Origin: Paenibacillus aestuarii
Lineage (GTDB): Bacteria; Bacillota; Bacilli; Paenibacillales; NBRC-103111
NCBI RefSeq assembly: GCF_027789125.1
Contig: NZ_JAQFVF010000043.1
Coordinates: 18,776 to 82,775 of the forward strand
Length of the DNA: 64,000 bases
Direction: 5' to 3'
This document shows positions 37,359 through 46,943 of this stretch, piece after piece. The notes under the pieces were generated by a model. It was not told the DNA's origin. It saw only the letters and a list, made by a program, of their open reading frames with translations, and ran no database searches. A program made the translations under genes and the position numbers. How positions within the stretch are numbered: the stretch's first letter is position 1; each line of letters starts with the position of its first letter.

Positions 37359-38449
37359 GCGTACTGACGAACAATTTGGCCAAACCAGCCGTACATTTCG
37401 GTGGGAAATACCGGATTATCGATTTTACGCTTAGTAATTGTACGAATTCTGGCATCGATACAGTCGGGGTGCTTACACAATATCAGCCACTTGTTTTGAA
37501 TTCCTATATCGGAATTGGAAGCTCCTGGGACTTGGACCGCAAATATGGCGGCGTGACGGTACTTCCTCCTTTCATGAAGCAAAAAGGTGGCGACTGGTAC
37601 AAAGGCACAGCGGATGCGATTTTCCAAAATATCGGATTTATCGAGCAGTATGACCCTGAATATGTGTTGGTTATCTCCGGTGACCACATCTATAAAATGG
37701 ATTACGACAAAATGCTGAATTTCCATAAGCAGAAGCAAGCGGACGCCACGATTGCCGTCATTGAAGTGAAATGGGAGGAAACGAGCCGCTTCGGCATCAT
37801 GAGCGTTGACGAAGAGCAAGCGATTACGGAATTTGCCGAGAAGCCGAAGGCGGCGAACAGCAATTTGGCTTCGATGGGCATCTATATTTTCAACTGGAGC
37901 GCGCTGAAGCAGTATTTGATGAACGACGATCAGAATGCGAGTTCCAGCAAAGATTTCGGCAAGGACATTATTCCAACCATGCTGGCCGATCAGGCTCGGA
38001 TGTACGCTTATCCGTTCGATGGCTACTGGAAAGACGTCGGTACGATCGACAGTCTGTGGGAAGCGAATATGGATTTGCTCGACGACGGCAATGAGCTGAA
38101 CCTGAACGACAAGAACTGGCGCGTCTACTCGCAGTCGCCATATCAGCCTGCGCAATACGTTGCGCCTACGGCGAATGTGAAACGCTCACTCGTCAACGAG
38201 GGCTGCGCGATTTTCGGCGATGTTGACCATTCCGTATTGTTCTACGGTGTGCAGATTGGGGAGGGCAGCGTCATTCGCGACTCCGTGATCATGCCGAACG
38301 TCAAGATTGGCAACAATGTCACCATTCATAAAGCGATCATCGGTGAAAATACGGTCGTTGAAGATGGTGCTGTTGTTGACGGCAATGGGGAAATTGTTTT
38401 GATAGGCGGCAATGAACGGGTTATCGCGACTGCAAATCAGAAAGGATGA
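37301..38449 (+). CDS. glgC: Glucose-1-phosphate adenylyltransferase catalytic subunit
   Basis: Makes ADP-glucose, the donor for glycogen synthase. It has 382 residues. The nucleotide-binding start [13 protein letters not shown] (about 8-20) is intact, as are [15 protein letters not shown] and [11 protein letters not shown] left-handed beta-helix with hexapeptide repeats forms the last ~100 residues ([14 protein letters not shown]). RBS AAAGGGGG lies 8 bases upstream, inside the glgB frame. It works with GlgD. Confidence 0.97.
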   Translation: MRSKECVAMLLAGGEGRRLGVLTNNLAKPAVHFGGKYRIIDFTLSNCTNSGIDTVGVLTQYQPLVLNSYIGIGSSWDLDRKYGGVTVLPPFMKQKGGDWYKGTADAIFQNIGFIEQYDPEYVLVISGDHIYKMDYDKMLNFHKQKQADATIAVIEVKWEETSRFGIMSVDEEQAITEFAEKPKAANSNLASMGIYIFNWSALKQYLMNDDQNASSSKDFGKDIIPTMLADQARMYAYPFDGYWKDVGTIDSLWEANMDLLDDGNELNLNDKNWRVYSQSPYQPAQYVAPTANVKRSLVNEGCAIFGDVDHSVLFYGVQIGEGSVIRDSVIMPNVKIGNNVTIHKAIIGENTVVEDGAVVDGNGEIVLIGGNERVIATANQKG

Positions 38450-38455
38450 GTTCAA

Positions 38456-39565
38456 ATGAAGCATGTGATGGGTGTCATCAATTTAGTGAATGAACCAGAT
38501 GATTTGGAGGAGTTAACTTATTTCCGCTGCCCGGCCTCGGTTCCTTATGGCGGCCGCTACCGGTTGATCGATTTTTCGTTATCCAACATGGTTAATTCGG
38601 GGATTGATAACGTAGCTGTGTTTACGCAGCACAAATATCGTTCCCTAATGGATCACTTAGGATCAGGCAAAGAATGGGACTTGGACCGCAAGCGCGGGGG
38701 GTTGTTCGTCCTTCCGTCCGTGCTGGATGAGCCTACGGGCATTTCCCGCGGAGACTTATACCAGTTCTACAGCCATCGCGATTATTTTTACCGTGGCAAA
38801 GAAGAGCTCGTCATTATTTCCCGCAGCCATATGGTGTGCAATATCGATCTGGAAGATGCTGTGCGCTATCATGAGGATACGCAAGCCGATATTACGGTTA
38901 TTTACAAAGAGACCGACGAAGATATCCACGGCAAATTCCGCCGTCTGGCAGTCAAAGAGAACGGCCAAGTGACCTTGATGGAAGATCACACCGGCCGGCT
39001 GCGCACGAATAACGTGTCCATGGAAATGTACATCATGAGCAAAGCGCTGCTGCTGGACATGGTGGAGTCCTGCCTGGCCCAAGGCTATGACCATCTCGTG
39101 CGTGACGGCATTATGAAAAACATCGATAAGCTGAGTGTCTTCGGCTACAAGTTCAAAGGCTATCTCGGCGTCATTAATTCGATCCAAGGTTATTACAAAC
39201 ACAGCATGCAGCTGTTGAATCCGTCCGTATGGCGGGAACTGTTCTTCCAGAAGAAGCTGATCTATACGAAAGTGAAGGATGAGCCGCCTGCCAAATATTT
39301 GGAAAGCGCCGCAGTGAAAAATACGCTGATCGCCAACGGCTGCACCATTGAAGGCCGAGTGGAGAACAGTATTCTATTCCGGGGCGTCAAAATCCGCAAA
39401 GGCGCTTATGTGAAGAACAGCATTATTTTGCAAAACTGCGAGATCGAAGAGAACGTCATTATCGAAAATGCAATTCTGGATAAAGACGTCTTTATTAGCC
39501 GGGGACGCGTTCTGACCGGAGACAACAAGGCTCCATTCATCGCTGCGAAGACAAAAGTGATTTAA
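38456..39565 (+). CDS. glgD: Glucose-1-phosphate adenylyltransferase regulatory-type subunit
   Basis: A 369-residue GlgC paralogue. The glycine-rich pyrophosphorylase loop is absent; the N-terminus reads MKHVMGVINLVNEPDD, which is the mark of the GlgD subunit. FSLSNMVNSGIDNVAVFTQH and a C-terminal hexapeptide beta-helix are retained. GlgD alone is usually weak or inactive and raises GlgC activity in the heterotetramer. It starts 6 bp after glgC with AAAGGATG upstream. Confidence 0.95.
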   Translation: MKHVMGVINLVNEPDDLEELTYFRCPASVPYGGRYRLIDFSLSNMVNSGIDNVAVFTQHKYRSLMDHLGSGKEWDLDRKRGGLFVLPSVLDEPTGISRGDLYQFYSHRDYFYRGKEELVIISRSHMVCNIDLEDAVRYHEDTQADITVIYKETDEDIHGKFRRLAVKENGQVTLMEDHTGRLRTNNVSMEMYIMSKALLLDMVESCLAQGYDHLVRDGIMKNIDKLSVFGYKFKGYLGVINSIQGYYKHSMQLLNPSVWRELFFQKKLIYTKVKDEPPAKYLESAAVKNTLIANGCTIEGRVENSILFRGVKIRKGAYVKNSIILQNCEIEENVIIENAILDKDVFISRGRVLTGDNKAPFIAAKTKVI

Positions 39566-39676
39566 GGAAGATTTTTAGCTTCGCTATAAAATAAATGAGG
39601 ACGGGGAAGCCGGCTGAAGCTGGTGCAGGATCGCGCCGTACGGCCTGGTTTCCGGTTCTCCAATAGGAGTGGAATC

Positions 39677-41110
39677 ATGAGAGTCTTGTTTGTGGCTTCC
39701 GAAGCGGTGCCTTTTGCTAAAACGGGTGGATTGGCCGATGTGATCGGCTCCCTCCCGAAAGAGTTAACCCGCCAAGGGCTTGATGTGAGAGTCATGCTGC
39801 CGAAATATGGGAGTATTGCGGACGTGTATCGGGATGCGATGACAGCCGTCGCCACGTTCGAAATCTATGTAGGTTGGAGAAAGCAGTTCACCGGCATCGA
39901 AGTTTTGCAGCATGAAGGCGTGACGTACTATTTCGTGGACAACGAATACTATTTCCGCCGTTCAGGGCTTTACGGCTATGACGACGAGGCGGAGCGCTTT
40001 GCATTCTTCTGTCGGGGCGTGATTGAATCGCTGCCGATCATCGAGTTTCAGCCGGATATCATCCACTGTCATGATTGGCAAGCCGGAATGATCCCTGTGC
40101 TGTTGAAAGCCCACTACAGCCATCTGCCTTTCTTTAGCGGCATCAAGACGATCACAACGATCCACAATCTCAAATATCAAGGCGTATTCAGTCAGCAGCT
40201 GATGAAGGATTTGTTCGGCCTTAGCGATGACCATTTCACAGGGACTGCGCTGGAGCTGCATGGCGGCGCCAGCTTCCTGAAAGGCGGATTGCTGTACGCC
40301 GATAGGATCACGACGGTGAGCCAAACCTACGCAGAGGAAATTCAAACGCCTTATTTCGGCGAACATTTGGACAGCCTCCTGCGGCACCGCAGAGACCAGT
40401 TGATCGGCATTGTCAACGGGATCGATTATGAAGTGTTCGATCCGATGGGCGATACACATCTGGTCATGAACTATCGCGATTCGCTGCCCAAGAAGCAGCA
40501 GAATAAGCTGGCTCTACAGGAGCAGCTGGGCTTGCCGGTGCGCAGCGATGTGCCGATGATCGCATTGGTGACGCGCCTGGTTCAACAAAAAGGGCTGGAT
40601 CTGATCCAGCATGTGCTCCCCGAGATTTTAGCGCTCGATATTCAGTTGGTCATCTTGGGAACCGGAGATCGCGTCTATGAGCAAATGTTTCGCGATGCCG
40701 CCTACTCGCATCCGGATAAAGTAGCGGCTCAGATCATGTTCAATGAAGGACTGGCCCATCAAATGTATGCGGCATCCGATTTGTTCTTGATGCCTTCGCA
40801 ATTCGAGCCATGCGGCATCGGTCAGCTTATTGCGCTGCGTTATCGGTCCGTGCCGATTGTTAGGGAAACCGGCGGTCTCAAAGATACGGTTCAGCCGTAC
40901 AATGAGTTTGCCGGCGAAGGAACCGGATTCACGTTCAGCAACTATAACGCCCATGATATGCTGCATACGATCAGACGGGCGGTGGACTTTTACCAGAACG
41001 ACCGCGAAGCTTGGCTGCGTATTCAGCAGAACATGAAGAAGTGCGATTACAGCTGGAAGAAGTCGGCTCAGCAATATGTGAATGTGTATAAAGAGCTGAA
41101 AAAAGCATAG
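39677..41110 (+). CDS. glgA: Glycogen synthase (ADP-glucose)
   Basis: A 477-residue GT5 enzyme that elongates alpha-1,4 glucan. The ADP-glucose site KTGGLADVIGSLPKEL (about 15-30), HCHDWQAG and the C-terminal PSQFEPCGIGQL are all present. The frame opens at 39623, but ATG 39677, six bases after TAGGAGTGG, gives the normal start MRVLFVASEAVPF. It closes the glgBCDA operon; no glycogen phosphorylase gene follows. Confidence 0.97.
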   Translation: MRVLFVASEAVPFAKTGGLADVIGSLPKELTRQGLDVRVMLPKYGSIADVYRDAMTAVATFEIYVGWRKQFTGIEVLQHEGVTYYFVDNEYYFRRSGLYGYDDEAERFAFFCRGVIESLPIIEFQPDIIHCHDWQAGMIPVLLKAHYSHLPFFSGIKTITTIHNLKYQGVFSQQLMKDLFGLSDDHFTGTALELHGGASFLKGGLLYADRITTVSQTYAEEIQTPYFGEHLDSLLRHRRDQLIGIVNGIDYEVFDPMGDTHLVMNYRDSLPKKQQNKLALQEQLGLPVRSDVPMIALVTRLVQQKGLDLIQHVLPEILALDIQLVILGTGDRVYEQMFRDAAYSHPDKVAAQIMFNEGLAHQMYAASDLFLMPSQFEPCGIGQLIALRYRSVPIVRETGGLKDTVQPYNEFAGEGTGFTFSNYNAHDMLHTIRRAVDFYQNDREAWLRIQQNMKKCDYSWKKSAQQYVNVYKELKKA

Positions 41111-41125
41111 ATTGCTAGAAATTGG

Positions 41126-41157
41126 GACTGTAGACTTATTTATCTGCAGTCTTTTTT
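41126..41157 (+). terminator. Intrinsic terminator of the glg operon
   Basis: GACTGTAGA and TCTGCAGTC form a 9-bp stem (one G-U) followed by TTTTTT. Confidence 0.9.
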
Positions 41158-41250
41158 CCTATTTGCGCTAATAAATCCAGACTAAAGTACCGATAACAAA
41201 ACATATAGGGAAGACAGGAACAAAATTTAGAGAGAAAGGATCTGTATGTT

Positions 41251-41442
41251 TTGAAACGGACGCTTTGTTTGACCGATGTGGACTTGTACAATTGCATTCT
41301 TTTTCATACACCTGTTGAAGTCTGGTTCGATGGGGAGCTGGAGGATTCCGGATCGTTCATAGAAGCGTACACGGATGAGATTATTAAAGTAGGCGGCGTT
41401 TATTATATGCGCAAATTATGCCAAATTAATCGTATTGCATAA
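41251..41442 (+). CDS. Small 63-residue protein of unknown function
   Basis: MKRTLCLTDVDLYNCILF onward; rich in beta-type segments, acidic in the middle, ending MRKLCQINRIA. No signal peptide or clear domain was seen. The start is TTG 41251, ten bases after AGAAAGGA; the nearer ATG (41246) hits a stop at once. Coding is supported by that site and by normal codon use. A strong hairpin lies 44 bases past its stop. Confidence 0.55.
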   Translation: MKRTLCLTDVDLYNCILFHTPVEVWFDGELEDSGSFIEAYTDEIIKVGGVYYMRKLCQINRIA

Positions 41443-41485
41443 TCATGAATAGACCCGCAAGTGTATGGGGGCGAACGTGAATAAG

Positions 41486-41520
41486 GCTGCTCTTTGTCAT
41501 CCTGGATGATGAAGAGCAGC
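41486..41520. repeat. Long near-perfect hairpin between the small gene and cls
   Basis: The two arms pair over 17 positions (two G-T wobbles) around 41503. GCTGCTCTT pairs with AAGAGCAGC outside, CATCC with GGATG inside. No T-tract follows, so it is not a typical intrinsic terminator. It may be an mRNA 3' stabiliser or a protein site. Confidence 0.6.
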
Positions 41521-41637
41521 TATTTGGCGTTTGGGAGGAAGGCTCCCCTGCAATTGTATTTTATCGGACGATGCACGGGTCTTTGGCCCGATGGAATCGC
41601 AAGACAGCCGCCGACATGCAAATTTTTGAGATTTAGG

Positions 41638-41643
41638 TATAAT
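41638..41643 (+). promoter_or_regulatory. TATAAT -10 candidate upstream of cls
   Basis: Perfect TATAAT 35 bases before the chosen cls start; no good -35 was seen 17 bp upstream. Confidence 0.35.
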
Positions 41644-41677
41644 ATGCATATGAACTTTTATGATCTGGGGCGCTTAT

Positions 41678-43135
41678 ATGGGATGGATGACTAATCTTTT
41701 TTCTTTTTTATTTATCATCAACTTTATCCTGGCTTTGACGGTTGTTTTCTTAGAGCGGCGCAATGTGGCGGCCACATGGTCGTGGCTCATGGTGCTGCTC
41801 TTCATTCCGATCCTCGGCTTCGTGCTGTATGTCATCTTTGGCCAGAATCTGAGCCGCAGGAAGCTGTATAAATGGAATAAGCGCATGCTGGAGCGTGTCA
41901 AGCAGATCGCCGCGGACCAGCGCCAGCGGTTAACGGACGGGACGATGCCGTATCTTGATCCGATGGTTAGCCAATATCGTGATCTCATCTACATGAATGT
42001 GTCAACGAACGATTCATTTTTGACGCAGGATAATGATGTTCAAATTTTTACTGATGGCGTATCTAAGTTTGATAATCTGATCGCCAATATTGAGCAGGCC
42101 GAGTCTCACATTCATATCCAATATTATATCGTCAAAAATGATGACCTGGGCCGGCGCGTGATGGCAGCATTGACGCGCAAAGCAAGACAAGGGGTGCGAG
42201 TCCGATTTTTATATGACGATATCGGCTCCCGTTCGCTGAAGGACGCTTTCTTTAGGGAGTTCCTGCATGAGGGCGGGGAGATCGCGGCGTTCTTTCCTTC
42301 ACGCATCCCGTACTTGAATTATCGCGTCAATTACCGCAATCACCGCAAATTGGTCATTATTGACGGTAAAATCGGTTATATGGGCGGTTTTAACATCGGC
42401 AACGAGTATTTGGGCCTGGATCCGCGATTCGGCTTCTGGCGGGATACGCATCTGCGCTTAACCGGGAGCGTGATTCGCTCGCTGCAATCCAGGTTCATTC
42501 TCGACTGGAATTTGGCTTCCTCCAGTCCGGTGGATATTGAATCGGGCATCTATTTCCCTGAATGGACGGAGCATGATGTCAGGGGGCAGGTGCCAATGCA
42601 AATCGTAGCCAGCGGCCCGAATGAAACGTGGCCGCATTTTGTCTTTACGTTTCTGAAAATGATTCATACGGCAAAAAAACGGATTTTGCTGCAAACGCCG
42701 TATTTCATTCCCGAGGAAAGCATGCTGAACGCCTTACGCATCGCTGCGCTGTCCGGCATTGATGTGCGCATCATGATTCCGCAGAAGGCCGATCATTTAT
42801 TCGTGCACTGGGCTTCGCTGTATTATGTAGGTGAGCTCCTCCAGGCCGGCGTGAAGTGCTATTTATACGATTATGGCTTCCTGCATGCCAAAACGATTGT
42901 CGTTGACGGACAGATGGCTTCCGTCGGCACGGCGAACTTCGATATTCGCAGCCTGCGGCTTAATTTCGAGACGAATGCCATCATCTATCATGCGGAAACG
43001 GCGAAGAAGCTGGAAAACATTTTCTGGAGAGATATGGAAGGTTGCTTGGAGTTGACGATGGAGGCATATGATGAGCGCTCGTTGCGGATTCGATTTCTAG
43101 AATCGATCTCCAAGCTGATCTCGCCAATTTTGTAG
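41678..43135 (+). CDS. cls: Cardiolipin synthase (phospholipase D family)
   Basis: A 485-residue membrane enzyme that condenses two phosphatidylglycerols. Two N-terminal membrane helices (about 5-25 and 32-55) precede two HKD motifs: NHRKLVIIDGKIGYMGG near 215 and LHAKTIVVDGQMASVGTANFD near 395. The length is standard. ATG 41678 lies 7 bases after TGGGG; the frame's earlier ATG 41660 lacks a ribosome binding site. Confidence 0.95.
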   Translation: MGWMTNLFSFLFIINFILALTVVFLERRNVAATWSWLMVLLFIPILGFVLYVIFGQNLSRRKLYKWNKRMLERVKQIAADQRQRLTDGTMPYLDPMVSQYRDLIYMNVSTNDSFLTQDNDVQIFTDGVSKFDNLIANIEQAESHIHIQYYIVKNDDLGRRVMAALTRKARQGVRVRFLYDDIGSRSLKDAFFREFLHEGGEIAAFFPSRIPYLNYRVNYRNHRKLVIIDGKIGYMGGFNIGNEYLGLDPRFGFWRDTHLRLTGSVIRSLQSRFILDWNLASSSPVDIESGIYFPEWTEHDVRGQVPMQIVASGPNETWPHFVFTFLKMIHTAKKRILLQTPYFIPEESMLNALRIAALSGIDVRIMIPQKADHLFVHWASLYYVGELLQAGVKCYLYDYGFLHAKTIVVDGQMASVGTANFDIRSLRLNFETNAIIYHAETAKKLENIFWRDMEGCLELTMEAYDERSLRIRFLESISKLISPIL

Positions 43136-43225
43136 CGCTGGTTTAGGAAAATTTAAGAAACGGATAAGGCGTTGTTTAGATTTGCTGGTTATCCTAGAGG
43201 AAAAAGGACGAGGGGAGAAACCGCG

Positions 43226-43726
43226 GTGACAACGTTATCCATGAAACAGAAGAAATGGCTGCTTGTGCTGCATCTCATTTTCTCAGCTATCATGCTGGGA
43301 ACTAGCGTGGTCGTATTAATTTTGAGCATTACAGCGGCGACCGTGCATGAGCCTGGCGTTTTGCTCGCCTGCTATACGAGTATGCATGTGCTATCCGAAA
43401 CTTCGCTGCGGGCATCGACGATTGGCACGATCGTAACCGGTATTCTTTTATCGGTTTGGACGCACTGGGGGCTGCTGAAGTACTACTGGATTATCGTCAA
43501 AGAGGCGCTGACCGCGGTGACGATCGTACTGGGGCCGATCGGAATCTATATGTGGACGCTGCGCGGCATTGCCCTCATCGATTCACCGAATCAAGGCGCT
43601 TACGTTGCCAACAGCTTATATCTGTTCGCCGGCATCGGCCTGCAGATCGCTTCGCTTGTGGCCATGTTTGCGATTTCGGTTTTCAAGCCTTGGGGGAAGC
43701 GGGGGCGTTTGCCGAAGAGTGCATAA
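43226..43726 (+). CDS. Integral membrane protein, DUF2269-like
   Basis: About 166 residues with four predicted membrane segments (roughly 8-32, 55-75, 80-100 and 130-155) and a short basic tail, WGKRGRLPKSA. The layout resembles DUF2269 proteins, whose function is unknown. GTG 43226 lies 7 bases after GAGGGGAGA. It follows cls by 90 bp and might share its transcript. Confidence 0.75.
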   Translation: MTTLSMKQKKWLLVLHLIFSAIMLGTSVVVLILSITAATVHEPGVLLACYTSMHVLSETSLRASTIGTIVTGILLSVWTHWGLLKYYWIIVKEALTAVTIVLGPIGIYMWTLRGIALIDSPNQGAYVANSLYLFAGIGLQIASLVAMFAISVFKPWGKRGRLPKSA

Positions 43727-43762
43727 AAAGAGGGGCGCTGTCTAAGCGTCCCTCTGGTACAT

Positions 43763-43951
43763 TCAATAAATATTAGAAAGAATGACGGCAATATCGCGAT
43801 CTGAGAAGTCGAAGCGGCCATCCAAGGATTTCTTAAATGTGTGCCCTCTGGATTCTATGTAACGGCACAATCGCAGGAGTGCACTCGGTTCCAAGCCGAG
43901 CATACGGGAAAGTTCATCCAGTTGATTCGGATTCGATACGATTTCTAGCAT
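43763..43951 (-). CDS. Small MerR-like helix-turn-helix protein
   Basis: A 62-residue protein, MLEIVSNPNQLDELSRMLGL onward. The segment LSRMLGLEPSALLRLCRYIE, then RGHTF and FDFSDRDIAVI, resembles the stand-alone MerR-type DNA-binding domain seen at the start of RacA-like proteins. A GATGGAGGG ribosome binding site lies about 11 bases before ATG 43951. The open frame reaches back to 44116 without supporting signals, so the short form is preferred. Targets are unknown. Confidence 0.6.
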   Translation of the reverse strand: MLEIVSNPNQLDELSRMLGLEPSALLRLCRYIESRGHTFKKSLDGRFDFSDRDIAVILSNIY

Positions 43952-44143
43952 GCAGTCGTGTACCCTCCATCTATAAATGATAGCGCAACTTGCTTTAGTC
44001 TTATCGTAATCTATCCGGGCTGTTAGTTGTTGTCGAATTGTCGGGTTAACACAAAGTTCAAAAATAGGGTCGGTGGCATATGCAGGATCGCAATGCGCGG
44101 GAACATCGGCGAACATGTTTCGCTAAAGACATGAAAAGGCAAT

Positions 44144-44167
44144 AACGGAACAAGTTCCGTTGCTTTT
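44144..44167. terminator. Terminator-like hairpin
   Basis: AACGGAAC-AA-GTTCCGTT followed by GCTTTTT; the flanks (GAAAAGGC on the left) make it nearly symmetric. No gene end is adjacent. Confidence 0.5.
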
Positions 44168-44222
44168 TCATAGGGCGGGGCCGCTGCGGGAGTGTTGAAT
44201 GGGTGCGTGCGTGTAAGGTGCT

Positions 44223-44303
44223 GCAGTCCGCTTTTGCCCAATTGGAGAGTGGCTGACTTGTAGTGAGCATGCGCAGGTCGATTTTACCCAATTAGAGCGG
44301 GGT
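44223..44303. repeat. Two degenerate copies of the AGTCCG...CCCAATTGGAG element
   Basis: The copies start at 44223 and 44273, 50 bp apart. The first matches the array unit at 63671 in about 24 of 30 positions, with the GCAGTCCG and GCCCAATTGGAG cores intact. Confidence 0.6.
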
Positions 44304-44465
44304 GAAGGGTAGTGTCGAGGAGAAAATGTGTCTGTAAGTGGGGAATTTCGGACTAGAGACGCCTAAGCTGCCGAGATGAGCTCTGTAAGCCGGCATAATC
44401 CAACTAGAGCAACTTGTGTTGTGGCTCGAATTGAGGCGGCAAAAGCACTCGCCACAAAAAATGAA

Positions 44466-44502
44466 GGTGTCCCACAGCCAATATTTTGGCTTGTGGGACA
44501 CC
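44466..44502. terminator. Terminator of the VOC gene
   Basis: GGTGTCCCACAGCCA and TGGCTTGTGGGACACC form a ~15-bp stem. On the minus strand TTCATTTTTTG follows. Confidence 0.85.
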
Positions 44503-44522
44503 CTCTTGCTATTTATATACAA

Positions 44523-44951
44523 TTACCAAGCCATCTCGCCGTTGTCATGATTGATTTGCCATTGGATACCGAACTTGTCCGTTACAGAGCCATACAGCTT
44601 GCTCCAGAACGTTTCTTGCAATTCCATGATGACATTGCCGCCTTCTTTAAGCTTGTGGAAAATGGCTTTCAACGATTCGATGTCCGAATCGACAATGGAC
44701 AGGGTAAAGTTGTTTCCTTGAACAAATGGCATGCCGGGGAACGAGTCGGAGAACATCACAAGGTTGCCTTGAATGTTCAGACGCGTGTGCATAATGAGCG
44801 ATTTGGCTTCTTCAGGCATCGGATAATTCGGATCGGATGGGCCTTCGCCGTACGTCATCATCTTCGGTGCGTCTGTACCAAACACTTGGGCGTAATACTC
44901 CACCGCTTCTCGGCAATTTCCATTAAAATTGAGGTACACATTGACAGCCAT
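44523..44951 (-). CDS. VOC-superfamily protein (PhnB-like)
   Basis: A 142-residue protein of the glyoxalase/extradiol dioxygenase fold: NVYLNFNGNCREAVEYYAQV at the start, SIVDSDIESLKAIFHKLKEG in the second half, and a closing WSKLYGSVTDKFGIQW. This is the PhnB/YjdN pattern, whose reaction is unknown. ATG 44951 lies about 6 bases after GAGGAGTGGAG; the frame's GTG 44960 is part of that site. A CTCAAATTTGAAT palindrome lies just upstream. Confidence 0.88.
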   Translation of the reverse strand: MAVNVYLNFNGNCREAVEYYAQVFGTDAPKMMTYGEGPSDPNYPMPEEAKSLIMHTRLNIQGNLVMFSDSFPGMPFVQGNNFTLSIVDSDIESLKAIFHKLKEGGNVIMELQETFWSKLYGSVTDKFGIQWQINHDNGEMAW

Positions 44952-44962
44952 TAACTCCACTC

Positions 44963-44975
44963 CTCAAATTTGAAT
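44963..44975. promoter_or_regulatory. Palindrome CTCAAATTTGAAT upstream of the VOC gene
   Basis: The same 13 bases occur upstream of the DHA2 efflux gene (51948-51960). It partly overlaps the VOC ribosome binding site, where a bound repressor could block expression. Confidence 0.3.
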
Positions 44976-45057
44976 TGTCATCATGAACGATGATCCTCAA
45001 TTATTTTATCATAGAACTAGATATATACAAAATTTGGAACAATAGCTCGCGATTCTA

Positions 45058-45549
45058 TTAATCTTCCGTTCCTAGCACATCTGTATTGACCGGAATATAG
45101 CCCATTTGACGAGCCATTGCCGTAATATGTCCTTTATGATGAAACTCATGCGTGACTGTGTGCAATAGCAATTTCCGCGCCGTGAGGCTGACGCTATCGC
45201 CGTTCTCTCGCCACGGAATCCGCTTGACAATAGCTTCATCCAGGCGGTCCGCAAATACTGCCATCACTTGCTCAACAAGCTCATCGGCTGCAGCAAACCG
45301 GGCGCGGACATCCTCGATCGTATAGTGCTGCACGATGTCCTTCGGCGTTAAAGGCTTCGTCGTTCCGGCCAATAAATAGGCGTTCAGCCAAGCATGGTAA
45401 CAGTCAGCCATATGCATCAAAAGACCGCGCACGCTCTGGTCGCCGAACGTCTCCAAATTACGGGCGAAGTCTTCAGGCGTCAGTTCACCGCAAAATCGTA
45501 GCAATTCATCTCGTGTTTGCTTAACCCATTTATATTCGAGTTGATTCAA
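45058..45549 (-). CDS. DinB-family protein
   Basis: A 163-residue four-helix-bundle protein with the usual metal-binding histidines in HMADCYHAWL (about 45-55) and HTVTHEFHHKGH (near 130-141). Many Firmicute members are thiol-dependent transferases or stress proteins; the substrate is unknown. TTG 45549 lies about 8 bases after AAAGGAG. The frame opens 45 bases earlier without a site. It starts 51 bp after the araC stop, so co-transcription with araC is possible. Confidence 0.87.
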   Translation of the reverse strand: MNQLEYKWVKQTRDELLRFCGELTPEDFARNLETFGDQSVRGLLMHMADCYHAWLNAYLLAGTTKPLTPKDIVQHYTIEDVRARFAAADELVEQVMAVFADRLDEAIVKRIPWRENGDSVSLTARKLLLHTVTHEFHHKGHITAMARQMGYIPVNTDVLGTED

Positions 45550-45599
45550 TTGGACCACTCCTTTACTTTCCTGGCAAAAGTTTCTAACATTCATACATA

Positions 45600-46859
45600 T
45601 TATTCCATATCGGAAAAAGCGTGGTCAATAGAAACACTCGGTTTTATTTGAATTTTCCGATAGTCGCTAGGGGTTACACCTTCAAGCTTTTGGAACACGC
45701 GGGTGAAGTACCCGGCATCGTCAAAGCCGACGTAGCTGGCAATCCAGCCGATCGGATCCGCAGTCGTTTTTAACAAGTATTTGGCTTCTTCCAGGCGCTG
45801 CTTCTGTTGAAAGTCCGTCAACGTCATGCCCGTCTCCTTCTTGAACTGTCTCGACAAATGAGCGGGATGCACTTGACAGAGTTGTGCGAGCTGCTGCAGC
45901 TGCAGGGCTGAGCTTAAATGAATGGAGATATAGGCAGCCGCTTTTTGCACAATGGGGGAATACCCGGAGTTGGCACGCGTGCGGACAAGTTCGCAGTAGT
46001 CTTCACCCATGGCTTCGCTGAGCAGGCTAAGCGCTGCCATCGTTTCCGAGCGTTCAATCTGTTTGGCGAACTTTTCGGATATTTGATGCAGGAAAAAAGG
46101 CTGCACCCTGCCCTGTTCGGCGGAAATACGCAGCAGTGTATTTAGCACAATGAGCGCATTTTTCATGGTGCGAATCGGCTGCCCTGGGAATCTTTCAGAG
46201 AAATCGTACAAATTTTTGGTCTTGCTGGAGATTTTCTTGTATTTAATGATGTCTCCAGCAGCAATGGCGTGAAGCATCTCTTTTTCCACTTGATAGCGCA
46301 GGTCGATCAGCTCGATATGCTCCTCATCTGCTTGGTCGACGATCCGTTTGGCATGAGCTTTATCGGCAGCAGACGGGGCGGTAGGGCGGCGATCGACCAT
46401 GCGCACCGCAGCTTGCCGGATCGATCCGGCTAATTCCAAGATATTGACGATACTATGCAGGGTGGAACTGCTAATTAGCTTGAGTCCGCGGTAAAAAGCT
46501 TCCAAATCCAGATGCTTCCGCTGCTGCGCCTTCATGATCATCTGCAAATCGGGGGCTTGGATCAGAAACGGACCAAGCAGCAGTACGGCTGTGTCCCCAT
46601 CTTCGGTCTGAATCCAGCGCGCCAAGTAATGCATCCCCCATGCATTAGTGAATGCGCAGCTTCGGATGCGATCCCGATGAACCTCCTCGCAGAGGAATTC
46701 AAAATCGTTCTGCTGTTCAGCGCGTATACTTGCAGGCAGCTGATCATGAATATGGGCGAGTATAACTGCGCCCTGATCATCCAACAAATAAAGGTTCATA
46801 GCTGTCATTTGAAAAAACGTCATACTGATTGCCGTCAGACTTAAGGAAGGCGCCGTCAT
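45600..46859 (-). CDS. AraC-family transcriptional regulator with large sensor domain
   Basis: A 419-residue protein. The C-terminal ~100 residues hold the two AraC helix-turn-helices ([20 protein letters not shown] and [20 protein letters not shown]). The N-terminal ~150 residues look like a PocR/CdaR-type ligand sensor (VILAHIHDQ...), and a helical middle follows. It is divergent from uidA with its start 139 bp from the uidA start, so it probably senses a glucuronide or its product and controls uidA and the symporter. ATG 46859 follows AAAGGA by about 12 bases. Confidence 0.9.
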   Translation of the reverse strand: MTAPSLSLTAISMTFFQMTAMNLYLLDDQGAVILAHIHDQLPASIRAEQQNDFEFLCEEVHRDRIRSCAFTNAWGMHYLARWIQTEDGDTAVLLLGPFLIQAPDLQMIMKAQQRKHLDLEAFYRGLKLISSSTLHSIVNILELAGSIRQAAVRMVDRRPTAPSAADKAHAKRIVDQADEEHIELIDLRYQVEKEMLHAIAAGDIIKYKKISSKTKNLYDFSERFPGQPIRTMKNALIVLNTLLRISAEQGRVQPFFLHQISEKFAKQIERSETMAALSLLSEAMGEDYCELVRTRANSGYSPIVQKAAAYISIHLSSALQLQQLAQLCQVHPAHLSRQFKKETGMTLTDFQQKQRLEEAKYLLKTTADPIGWIASYVGFDDAGYFTRVFQKLEGVTPSDYRKIQIKPSVSIDHAFSDME

Positions 46860-46943
46860 GTGCAGGGTTCATCCTTTCGTTTGTCATGTTAAAATAGTCC
46901 TATTTATGTTAAATAAATTATACGAAGAATGTGAGTATCTTAG

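Larger units (their letters stand above)
43952..44522. other. 570-bp non-coding stretch with eroded repeat units
   Basis: It contains a terminator-like hairpin (44144-44167), two ~30-bp units related to the palindromic array at the window end (44223-44252 and 44273-44303), and the VOC-gene terminator (44466-44502). Open frames here lack ribosome binding sites and protein-like composition. Confidence 0.55.

Noticed and set aside
41494..41694. 66-codon frame before cls
   Set aside because: It starts inside the hairpin, overlaps the cls start and lacks a ribosome binding site.
44023..44522. Several short frames on the minus strand
   Set aside because: No ribosome binding sites; they cover repeat remnants and terminators.
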